A DNA stretch of 43,816 nucleotides from assembly GCA_001414345.1 (NCBI GenBank), contig LLCB01000403.1, forward strand, positions 1 to 43,816, given 5' to 3'. The stretch comes from Hymenoscyphus infarciens (Eukaryota > Ascomycota > Leotiomycetes > Helotiales > Helotiaceae). A program made the translations under genes and the position numbers. The notes beneath the pieces were generated by a model. The model searched no databases and was not told where the DNA came from. It was given only the letters and a program-made list of their open reading frames with translations. How positions within the stretch are numbered: position 1 is the first letter of the stretch; each line of letters opens with the position of its first letter. This document shows positions 34,364 to 43,816 of the stretch, piece by piece.

Positions 34364-36300
34364 AATAATAAATAGTCTTTAATACTAAAAGTACTAAGAC
34401 TAGTTTATAATATATATAAAGCTATAACTACTATAGCTAGCTATCTACGTTAGAGTATATATAGTCTACTTATTATATATAGTACTAGGCTATTATACTA
34501 GTATTTAAAAGTGTTTTATAATTTATTATAATATTACTTTTTAAATAAGAAAGAAAGAGAGAAGAGAGAGAGCTAGAGAGATAAAGTAAGAGAGTAGAGA
34601 TAAAAGAGAATAGAAGATAATTTATATTTTATAATATATTTTAGAGCTATTAATTAGTAATTATTAAGTTCTATTTATAGTATAATTTTAATAAATTATA
34701 CTCTATAATTTATACTTTACTTCTATTAAAGATAATATAATTTAAGTATTTTAATTCTACGAGTTCTTTGAAATGATATATATATTAAAAGATAAGAACT
34801 ATTTATAATACTTTCTTTTTTAATTTCTTATTCTAAGTTAGTTATAAATAGATAATAAAAGAGCTAAAATTAAAGCTTAGAGTTCTTTAAAACTACTTAA
34901 AATAAAGAGTATTCTTTTTAATTTTTTATAGAAGATTCTAGAGCTAGCTAGATATATCTATAGTATATAACTTTAGTAGTTTTTAACTACTTCTCTTAGA
35001 TTCTTCTTTGATCGAGTATTTTAAACTCACTTTATATTATACTTTTTATCTTATAATAATTAATAGTAATACTATAAACAAAGTTTAAGACTCGTTTTAT
35101 ACTAGTTTCTTAGTATTAGCTTAGAATAGATACTAGAAAGTCTACTTCTATTATACTTATTATTTTATAACGAATTTCTTTCTTACTCTCTCTATAGACT
35201 ATTTACGCTCTTTAGCTAGCTAGAAAGTCTTAATTCTATTCTTAAGCTCTTTAGGAAACTATTATAGTCTCTTATTTACTAATCTTAGAGACTATTTTAA
35301 AGGAAAAGAGAGAGTATTTAAAATAGTTAAATTACTCGCTTAAAAACTAAAGCGTTCTAGAACTATTCTAGAGTAGTCTTAGAAGTTAGTATTAAAAGCT
35401 AAATATAAAGAGATTAATAATTAAAGTTATTTTATTATAAGAAGAATTAACTAAGAAGAGAAGTTAATTCTATATATAAGAAAAGAGAGTTTTATAAAAT
35501 CTATATATAGACTATATATAATCACTAGTAGAACTCTCTTACGTCGCGAGGTTATATAGAAGTTATAGTTTATATAAAGGTTAGTAGACTAAGTACTCTT
35601 TAGATATAAACTATTATAGTTAGCTATTAAGGAATTTCCTAACTATCTATTTATAAGATACTTCTTATTTTAAATACTCTTAGCATTATCTTTTTTTAGA
35701 GAACTATTTAGTACTATCTTAATTTTATAGATTAATCTTAGAGATAGAGACTATTATAAAAGAATTTCTATTTCTAGAACTCTTCTAGAATAGTCTTATA
35801 AAGCTAGAACTATTTCAGACATCTTAGCTTAAGAAGTAGAGGTTATATATAGACTTATCTAAGTGCTTAATATCTCTTATAAAGCTTTATCTTTAATACT
35901 CTAATAATATAGACTTTAGAATCGATTAATTTAGTAAAAGTTTATCTATAGACGTATAATATAAATAGCTACGTATAGTATAAGTTAGATAGATATCTCT
36001 ATCTAGCTCTCTTTTCTTAAGAAATCTTATAAAGCTATAGAGCTATATCGCTTATATACTCTCTTCTAGAACGAGGTTAAGACAGTTCTAAAGACTATTC
36101 TAGAATAAATATCAAGACTATCTAATTATATAAGATAGTTCTTAAAGCTCTTTAAAAAGTTATAGATAATGAAGAATACTTCTAAGTAAAGGATTATATA
36201 AGTAATTAGACTGTCGGCTAACTATCAACTAGTAGTTCTAAGGTTTCTTATAGTCCTATTTAAGAACGTTACTAAAAAGTAATCTTAGATCGTCTCAAAT
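34364..36300. other. AT-rich RIP-like debris, unidentified
   Basis: There is very high AT content with stops in all frames. Normal composition returns near 36,290. No terminal repeat pair or coding motif could be assigned. It may contain one or more further transposon fragments. Confidence 0.45.
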
Positions 36301-38687
36301 ACCCCCTCTTTGCCTTTAAGGTATAATTAAAACTACTGTCTGCCTAGGATAGAATATATACCTTATAAGCCAGAAGAAGATCTACGTGGAATAGCGTAAG
36401 AATGATGAAAGAGAAGGAAAAGCTGGGTTCGTTATACGCTTCTTCCTCGATCAAGAATGAGAATCCTGGAATGGAACGACTTCCTTACAGATCAACCTGT
36501 CTTGTGATATGCAAAGACTTTGTCATCTGCGTGAAATCCGACGAGAGAAGATGAAAAAGATAGTTTGGATTCTGTGTTCCATTGGTTTGAGCAGGCTAGC
36601 GCCAACAATTTCGATTCTTTTATTTGTCAGCTAGAAAAAGGATTTCAGAAATCCAAACTTCTTGCAAATTACTTCTTATCACCGGCTTTCTACCCCTCTC
36701 GAGAGGTCAGATACTTGCATAAGTCTCCACCCTTAGACACAACCTTACGCGCTGTACACCTTTAAACTCACTTCATACTTGCATACTACGAACTTTTCAA
36801 AGCCTAGTACTCACACTCACGGCATCCACGCTCACGTGAACTTGTTAGACCGACAGTCACTCCTAACACTCCTATAATCTCAGCTACGACTCAAGCTACG
36901 AATTCAATTATGAAAAACAAAGTGAAGGAAATATCTCGCGATCCCGGTGGAGATAAATGAATACAGAAGTGAAGGGAGAGAACTTGAGACTTGGGACCTC
37001 GTTTACTTTTGCAACTCGCGTATTTACTTGGACTTTGTTTACTTTCAGGTTATAGCCTACCTAATGTAGCAATAATAGATAATATACCTGTAGAGAGTTA
37101 ATCGGATTAATCCAAAGAGCAAAGTTATTTTAGGATATTATTAATTTCTTATATAATCACTGAGAGTAGTAATGTCTTCTTTTTCTATAGATAATTATTA
37201 CGAAACGTTTCGATATTAGTTAGGAATATCCGTAGCATATAAATATAAGAGCTTTTTTATACTTCTTCTAGGCTCTTTATTAGTGGAGATCTTAAAGTTG
37301 CCTCTTATTATACTTATTCTCTTCTATTATAGCTGGTGAATATATGTTTTCCGATAGTTACTAAATTCGTAGAAGCTAGACCTACTTCAGAAACCTACAC
37401 TCTCTTTTCTTTTTCTTTCTATACTATAACTATATCTTACAAAATGAATTAGCAGCTTATTTCTTAAGCTTTAAAGAGAAGAGAAAAGGGTATCTTTAGT
37501 TACTTTTTCTTATAGAGACTTCTATATTATATTCAACGAAACTTATGACCTAACCTGAAATACTACTAGATAAAATTGCAAAGGTTTGAAGGGTTTCAGC
37601 GCTATTATTAAAGCATCTCAAAGAAACCAAAGCCAGTAGTTTGCTTGGAAAAATATGAGAGAAAGTGTTACTTATGCCTGCGGTGTAGCACTTGTCTGAA
37701 GTAGTTAGGTGAAGGGAGATTTGATATCAGGGAACAGTTTCATTTTCCAGAAATTGGTTAGTAGGTAGAACTTTGTTTATGAAGGCTATATATATATAAA
37801 AAAGAAACGTTATCTTTTAGCTTCTCAAACGCCTTCTTACGTTCTTTCTTACACTCGTACTTTCGTATATGAAAGAGAAAATTATAATTTGAATTAACTT
37901 ACCTTCTGTGCAGAATAGATCTTTGGTGGCGCATGCGGTTTCCTATCAAAGGGACCAGTTGGGGATTCATGATAGGAAAAGAACAAGTCTTCTGGGACAC
38001 ACGGGTCACGTTGCGTATTGTTTGCAGAACTAAGCACTTCTGATTCACTGGTGAGGTTCTCAGTTCAACTTCACTCATCTTTCTGTGTTATCTTACTTGA
38101 AAATAGTTAGTTTAATTGTCTTAATAGACTCAAAGTGTCAATGTGTACCTAGATCCTAGCACTCTCGGCCTTGTTATAATTGTTCTTATTACTCTAAACT
38201 ATTCAAGTTGAAGTTCTCTACTGTTACGTTACTAAAAGCATATTGTGAAACAAAAGGTGATTGAATAGAGTAGCGATTTGAAATAGAAAGATCGAAGGTG
38301 AAACTTTTGCATTCTTTTGTGCTCGCCTAAAACAAAATCCATGGGAAACAAGGAGCGATGCTAAGCTTCGTTGGCTAGAACAAGACTCTTTTACTATGAA
38401 AACTGAACGCTGCTTCTAACATCAGGCTGGATCTAAGTAATTTTGTAATTATAACTTTGGCATTGTTGTTTAAAGTTCCAAGTGCTGTTAAATAGTAGGT
38501 AGATAGAATCTAACAACGTTTGTGCTTTACTGTTCCAATTTAAGGTTTCCCCCAGTTGCAACAATTTGCATGAGGAAATTCCATAGAAGGAAGGCTCAAA
38601 GCTGAAGCTAAAGCTGTAGCTAGTTATCTTATAGTTGGGGTTGTTGAAAGGGAGCTGACTAGTTAGCTGACAGGGGCATCCCCCACA
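36300..38687. other. Transitional region without a supported gene
   Basis: Composition is normal at 36,300-37,040, AT-rich at about 37,050-37,560, then mixed. A plus-strand open frame (about 36541-36765) contains VFHWFEQASANNFDSFICQL, faintly reminiscent of retrotransposon gag proteins, but it is short and isolated. A C/T- and CACTCAC-rich stretch at 36,720-36,890 resembles a fungal leader but no gene follows. The promoter of the large F-box gene lies at the right end. Confidence 0.4.
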
Positions 38688-38835
38688 TGCCAAGGAACCG
38701 ATACCCCACCCCACGCGGCACCTCATTGCACCAGCACCAGCACCAGCCCGGCCCCAAGCCCAGCGCAGCAACAACTCTACCGATTGACATGTATGTTCGC
38801 CTCCACACCAAGCTCACTCCCCCTTCCGGTTCACC

Positions 38836-41800
38836 ATGCCAGCTCTGCCTAGATCAACCAGAGGGAGAGGAGTTACGCCCGTCAAGAAACTGCACCCAGA
38901 TGATGTTTGGCGCCGTGCCATGCGAATGATGGGCCTTGAGCCGATTACGAGTACAGCAACAAACAACAACCAGAGCTCTACCCCAGCATCCAAGGCTCCA
39001 GCTCCAGGTCCAGCTCCATCCACAATATCAACAACCCCATCAACCGAGCATAGCTCTACCGCGAAACCCACCATGAAGAAGCTCACGATACTGGATCTGC
39101 CCGCAGAGACGCAGAAGGAGATCTTTCGACATGTAAGTCAATTGGTGTGATGCGCCGCTCTGCCCTCAAGGCTGAACCAACACCCTCACGGTGGGGGCAT
39201 GCTTGTGAGCTTGAGTTCTAACACCTCATCTGCCAGGCTGATACCACCGATCTCATTGCGCTTTCTCTTGTCTCCAAGCACTTTAGAGACCTCGCCGCCG
39301 AAGAGCTTTATCGAAGCTTCAATATTGTGTTCCCCGATGACGACGATACAGCCAACGATTCCTCCTTCGATGTATTGGCGTCCGGCCTGGAGACCTTGGT
39401 GTCGAGCGAATATGATTATGCGCAATACTTGAGAGAGGTCATTCTGGAGCCTTTATCTGGAGGAGAAAAGGGCGAGCGCGCATACAGATCGTATATGCAC
39501 GAGTCGAGCTCTGGAAGATTTATGAATACCCTCTTTCTCTTGATGTTGCGCAAGGCCCGATGCTTGGAAACCTTCACGTAAGCTTGCCCCAAGCAAAACG
39601 AAAATGTCCTGGACACTGATATTTCATACAGATGGGATATTCGGATTGAATTAACCCGGCCGGTCTTCAAAGCATTGCACCAGATTCGCGCTCTTCAGCA
39701 TCTCCATCTTCGTATGCAGCCAGGCCATTCGACATATCAAGGCCCGCCAGCCATCACGGCCTCAGGCGCTGGTCAGATTGTCAGTAACCCCGTTCCGATG
39801 CATCTCCCACCACCCCCCCCAATGGGTCCCGCTGGCTTTGGCCCCCCTCCTCATAGCCACCATGGCGCATCCAGTATGCACTATCCATCTAGCAGCTCAA
39901 ACTCCTTTGCGCTGGGCAACAAATATGCAGCAAAGTCGCACAGCAAAACCACAAAAGCATTGCTACCCGCTATGAAGAAATCACCACCAACATTGTCCGG
40001 GTTCAAGAACCTGAAGACATTGGAGATTTTGGACATGGATACACTTGACTATATAAGTGAGCTACGAGCATGTATTCGAAATTCTTCATCGACCCTTGAC
40101 ACACTCAAATTATCATTCTCTGAAAGTCTAGCTAATAAATCACGCAAACCACCACCTGAAACTGTTCATTCTGATGACGACTCGGAGGCGGAAGATGAAT
40201 TTGGGCAGATCATTCCCTTGGGACCCGTAAATCCAGGAATGCAGTCAACTTCTGAGGTTGGCCAATCGAAGATAGCCAAGGCACAGGAGGAGAAGAAAAA
40301 GCAGGAAGAAGTTTTGCAAAAGATTTTCGGCATCTCGACTGCCAAACGATCAAAACCACTTCCAACCACCATCAAGGTCGAGTCCTCTGAAGTAAAAGCC
40401 AAAAATGAAAAGGACCCGAAATTGAGATTCATCGAAAATCTTGCGCCTATTGCAAAAAAGCTGATGACACATGTCGAGGCTGGCAGCGACGTTACATCCG
40501 AGGCTAAAATTGTCTTGGAAATGATTGAGCAAGCAGCGCAGATATATATGGAAAACATTGGCAAGGGCAAAATTCCTCAACCTGTGAGTGACGGAAGCAG
40601 TTCAAAGCCCACTCCTGCCACCTCCACCACCAGTGTAGACGGCGAAGATGTACTCATGAGCGGGGGAGCTTCCGGAGGTGGTCCTGGTCTTTTCGATGAA
40701 CCAGTCAAGGAGCAAAAGACTATCAACGCCGACCCGGGAGTAGCGAATCCCGAAGATATTGATATTGAGGCACCAGAAGCGGATGACCTCGCCGCTGAAA
40801 ATGATTCCACTGCCGGCGAGAATGAAGATAGCGAGGAATCGACCGAGTGCTCGGTCGAGCCGACAGAGCCCAGCGAATCAAAAGAAGAAAAGCCCAAGGA
40901 TATCGAAGCATCAGAAGAGCCATCTGCGGAAAACAAAGCTGGAAGCAACTTGAAGCCCCAGCGAGTTCTTCTTGCGCAGTCTGTAAGCCTCCTTGAACAG
41001 TCCACGAATCTCCGGGCGACTCATACAAAAATCAAGGAAGAAGCTTCTTCACTCAAAACCCAAATGGATGAATTGAGAGAGAAGATGAAGAATATCGAGC
41101 CTACAAGCGTTGACTATCAAGTCCTGGCCGATAGCGAAGCTGCATTCAAGAAGGTTTCTAACCAAGTTATGGACTTGACACGCAGTATGGAGGAACTCAA
41201 CATGCAGGTGGATGAAGCCGAGATTGAGGCACGTTCTGAGATTGCTTTGAAGTCATCTGGAAAAATGAGCGAATATGTGCGTAATACCAGAGGACTCAAC
41301 CTGACTACTCTTGCCATTTACCTCATCCCTATCAAGTCGCAAATACTCTCTCGTGGAGTTGACCTGAATGTTTTGCAAAACATCACCCTTTTGAATGTCG
41401 GGCCACAAGTTCATTTCTGGAACCATCTTGCTAAAGAAAACGCAATCTCTCCATTACCACTGAATAAGATTTACACCGACAATGTCACTTTGCCATTCTT
41501 GGCATTTATCCACGCCCTTGATAGTGTGACCGAATTGTTGCTATTGGAGAAGCAAAAGGGACGAGTTGAGAGCACAGCAGCCAAGACAACGGTCTCGATT
41601 GAACATATTCGAAAAGCTCTCAGAAAGCACATAGGCTCATTAAAGGTGTTGATGATTAGATATGACGCCAGTCCCGACTGGGATCTGAATGTCAAGGCCA
41701 CGATGATGTTATGCCAGCAGGCGACGGAACTGGAGGAGCTGTCTGTAACCTTTGGCCTCAAAGTAGTGGTATGTAGTGAAATTCCCCATTGTGAATTGCC

Positions 41801-42350
41801 TGCTAATATTTTGTAGCACACACTTCTGCAATTTGTGTCAGGAATGACTTCGCTTCGTGCCTTGCACACTAACTACTTTCGCCAAGAAGATCAGTGCACA
41901 TGGGTTAGGAATAACTTTGGAAAATTCCTCATTGATACGGTGTCGCAAAATCCACAAATGAAGCTCGAGTACCTCGCTCTTGATCAAAACGTGGAGCGCC
42001 TGGTTCGCCGATCGAAAGAAAAGCCCTTGAAGAAGATCTTTGATCGCAAAGGCAAAGGCAAGGCAAAGGCAAAGGAAAAGGATGCCGACAACGTCAAAGC
42101 CCTCGCGGAAATGGTGTTGGGACCAAGTGGCACTTGGCCGGATGGCGGGGCTATCAGCAATGCTGGTCCTGCTATCAGCATGGCAGGCAATGACGACTGG
42201 CAATTGAGTTCTGACGAGGAAGAGGATGCCAACGCTGGCCCGATAGTTGGTCAGCTCGGATTGAGAGTTGAAACCATTGAGGGAGTTCGTTTCTGCGATG
42301 TGCCGGACGTGCGAATCTTCGAGAAGGATGTCGTCAGTGGGCGGCTGTAA
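38836..42350 (+). CDS. Large F-box protein (4 exons, 1102 aa)
   Basis: Exons are 38836-39132, 39237-39577, 39632-41768 and 41817-42350. Introns are 104, 54 and 48 nt with donors GTAAGT, GTAAGC, GTATGT and CAG/TAG acceptors, and all junctions keep frame. An F-box spans about residues 83-130 (LTILDLPAETQKEIFRH joined across intron 1 to ADTTDLIALSLVSKHFRDLA). F-box proteins link substrates to SCF ubiquitin ligases through Skp1. Then come LETFTWDIRIELTRPVF and ALQHLHLRMQ (leucine-rich-repeat-like), a Pro-rich loop near 270-290, and an acidic stretch near 585-645. A coiled coil at about 660-750 and a Lys-rich KGKGKAKAKEK near 1001-1012 follow, then an acidic SSDEEEDA. The start is less sure: another open frame begins at 38687, but this ATG gives the cleaner fit. 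Substrate unknown. Confidence 0.82.
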
Positions 42351-43439
42351 TAAAATTGACATTTGGTTCTGGAAGCCATGACGGGGTTCAAGGTGTTTAT
42401 TCGGAAATACCAAAGGTCTTGCTTTTCCTACGGACGGATGGATGGAGGGACGATGCATGGAGTTCTTTCTTTTTTCCCCCATCAGCGAGCGCGCAAATGA
42501 GCGAACTTTTATTGTTGATACCTGGGATGCGATATGGGATATGGAATGGGATGGACAGTACTATTATGGCATGGCAGGGCTGAGGGAAATGGAACGAGAC
42601 ACACTGAGTAGGAAAGGATATGACACGATGCTGCGATCGATGTCTTTTCTTATTGGCGGATGTGTTTTTCTCTCGTTTCTCGAGTGGAGGCACGTACAGA
42701 AATTACATTAGTTTCCCTTGAATGAGAATGAATGATAATAATAGAAAAAACTCACCTGAACCTAGCTGACCCTCACTGACGATCGAATCAAGATGAAGAA
42801 CTCATCATTCCCGGTGTTTACGCCCTGCACCTTGAACTTACTGGCGATCTGTGAGTGAACCAATTATATCTTTTGCTTTGACTCTCATTTCGGTTGGGCA
42901 GCGATGCCCGATTGCAGGTGCTCGATTGTCTGGGATGTTCCATTTTTGAAAATGAGGGGACCTCGCGTGCGTACCGAGGGCGAAGTGCAACAAAACTCAT
43001 AAGGATGTGTGATCGACATGTGGTTCTTGGGCTGGGCTCAGGGGTTGATTTGTTGGTAGGCTTGCCATGTGCAACGAGATGGGCATTGATTGGATTTTGA
43101 TCGGGAGATTGTGATGTAAGAGGGCAGAGGAGGTATGGGTATGGGGGTTGAGAGAGGCGGTCTGGAGATGCGGGTGTGTTGGTGTTGTGCAGGTGGGTTG
43201 ATGTGTTGTCAATGAGGCGGAGGCGGAGGGAGACCTTGGGCGTGATATATTATATTATCCTTCTTTGGGAATGAAATTGAGTAAGTGTGTTGAGGGGACA
43301 GGGAGTAGACTTGAAGCTATTCACAACTGTCATTGTTGTCTACTTCTTGTTCAGCTCGCGATACTCCGTATAGAGCCATTCTCGATGGGAGGCGGTAAGT
43401 GGTGTCACCCTTTTTTTTTTACTAGGGTGTAGAATCGTA
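42351..43439. other. Region downstream of the F-box gene
   Basis: It holds the 3' untranslated region of the F-box gene and no securely modelled gene. A possible short minus-strand exon is listed separately. A ten-base T run lies at about 43411-43420, just left of the terminal inverted-repeat element. Confidence 0.4.
42762..42848 (-). CDS. Possible short terminal exon of an unidentified minus-strand gene
   Basis: After a CTCACAG acceptor, the minus strand reads IASKFKVQGVNTGNDEFFIL then IRSSVRVS and a stop. Codons are strongly biased to C or G in third position (ATC, GCC, AAG, TTC, GTG, GGC, AAC, ACC), unlike the surroundings. An upstream exon could end at TCG before GTACGC near 42,973 (starting MSITHPYEFC), giving only about 43 residues. 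I recognise no family and the model is weak; it may equally be part of a longer gene or an untranslated region. Confidence 0.2.
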   Translation of the reverse strand: MASKFKVQGVNTGNDEFFILIRSSVRVS

Positions 43440-43783
43440 GGGGGGGGCATGTTGTCTGATCCACCTGAATCGAGTTATTACAAGGGTTATTTACCCCGTG
43501 TACACTGTCTATATAGAGTAGACAGTCTGTATAGGCTCTATATAGGCTCTATATAGGCAACGTATATTAGGAATATCTTCTTTATATACTAACTATATTA
43601 ATAAAAAAAGGAACAGGAATAAGTACTTTGTTTATATTATTATTATTAATAGTACTTAGGAAGTACTCCTAGAGTACTTCTCTATTACAACGATATATAG
43701 GTGTCGCCTGTATAGACTATCTACTCTGTATAGACAGTGTACACGGGGTAAATAACCCTTGTAATCTAGGTGGATTAGTAGCA

Positions 43784-43793
<10 letters not shown>
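43440..43793. mobile_element. Inverted-repeat element (MITE-like, ~350 bp) with G/C-run tips
   Basis: The left arm begins with eight G then CATG. The right arm, reverse-complemented, begins GGGGGGGGCATG. Both share ATCCACCT and then a long match starting TTACAAGGGTTATTTACCCC and running on through GTGTACACTGTCTATA, with few differences out to about 95 bp. Between the arms is ~150 bp of AT-rich sequence. Within each arm GGGTTATTTACCC is itself a small hairpin. The left arm has a 12-bp tandem motif (ATAGGCTCTAT-like, about 43530-43558). No target duplication can be tested because the right flank is outside the window. No protein is encoded. Confidence 0.75.

Positions 43794-43816
<23 letters not shown>
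43786..43816. repeat. 31-base C homopolymer at the window edge
   Basis: The right arm of the inverted-repeat element ends in CATG followed only by C to the last base. The left arm has just eight G in the mirror position, so the run is longer than the element needs. It may be a true tract, or an assembly artefact at a contig end. Confidence 0.8.

Noticed and set aside
34364..36300. A possible LTR retrotransposon, suggested by CTGTCGGCTAACTATCAAC near 36,211
   Set aside because: No second copy of this putative LTR start was found in the window and no integrase or protease motif could be read.
36541..36765. Gag-like stretch (VFHWFEQASANNFDSFICQL)
   Set aside because: The resemblance to retrotransposon gag is faint, the frame is short and isolated, and no polymerase or terminal repeat accompanies it.
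41838..42482. 214-aa minus-strand open frame
   Set aside because: It is antisense to exon 4 of the F-box gene, whose plus frame is continuous with the preceding exons.
1..43816. tRNA, rRNA or CRISPR loci
   Set aside because: I looked for T-arm-like GGTTCGAATC stretches with paired arms and for regularly spaced short repeats with unique spacers. None was convincing, and the tandem repeats present are contiguous and degenerate.

Overview
The window reads as nuclear DNA of a filamentous ascomycete. The evidence is short introns of about 50-140 nt with GT donors, CTAAC/CTGAC-like branch sites and AG acceptors, fungal-type proteins (Rad6, fungal kinesin-1, CYSTM, F-box), and long AT-rich blocks whose transposon remains carry C-to-T/G-to-A changes typical of repeat-induced point mutation (RIP). 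I cannot name the species.

Layout. (1) 1-12.6 kb is gene-dense and of ordinary base composition: a single-pass membrane protein (minus strand), a CYSTM-type Cys-tail protein (plus), a mitochondrial acetyl-CoA acetyltransferase (minus) divergent from the ubiquitin-conjugating enzyme RAD6 (plus), then conventional kinesin (plus) and a SigF-like NTF2-fold membrane protein (plus). (2) 12.6-19.8 kb is an AT-rich, repeat-filled block. It holds a 922-bp hAT-like element with an 8-bp target duplication, a smaller inverted-repeat element, a 749-bp internally deleted hAT copy, and a ~115-bp tandem repeat that encodes a decayed ~38-residue protein repeat on the minus strand. (3) 19.8-23.4 kb is an island of normal composition with three spliced genes: an F-box/2EXR-like protein flanked by two small, mutually homologous genes of unknown function on opposite strands that share an intron position. 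(4) 23.4-36.3 kb is a second AT-rich block. It contains a structurally complete but RIP-killed non-LTR retrotransposon (minus strand, 15-bp target duplication, AAT-repeat tail) followed directly by a 4.5-kb hAT transposon (plus strand) whose transposase is decayed; this is the long relative of the 749-bp copy. (5) 36.3-38.7 kb is transitional sequence with no supported gene. (6) 38.8-42.4 kb carries a large four-exon F-box protein gene. (7) The right end holds an inverted-repeat element with G/C-run tips that runs into a 31-base C tract at the window edge.

The left genes are conserved housekeeping functions (ketone-body/sterol-precursor thiolase, DNA-damage and chromatin ubiquitination, vesicle transport) and show no operon-like link. 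The candidate undescribed biology is the paralogous small-protein pair in the island, the decayed 38-residue repeat protein, and the hAT family with both a long and a short copy. Gene models were spliced by eye, with reading frame checked across every junction.
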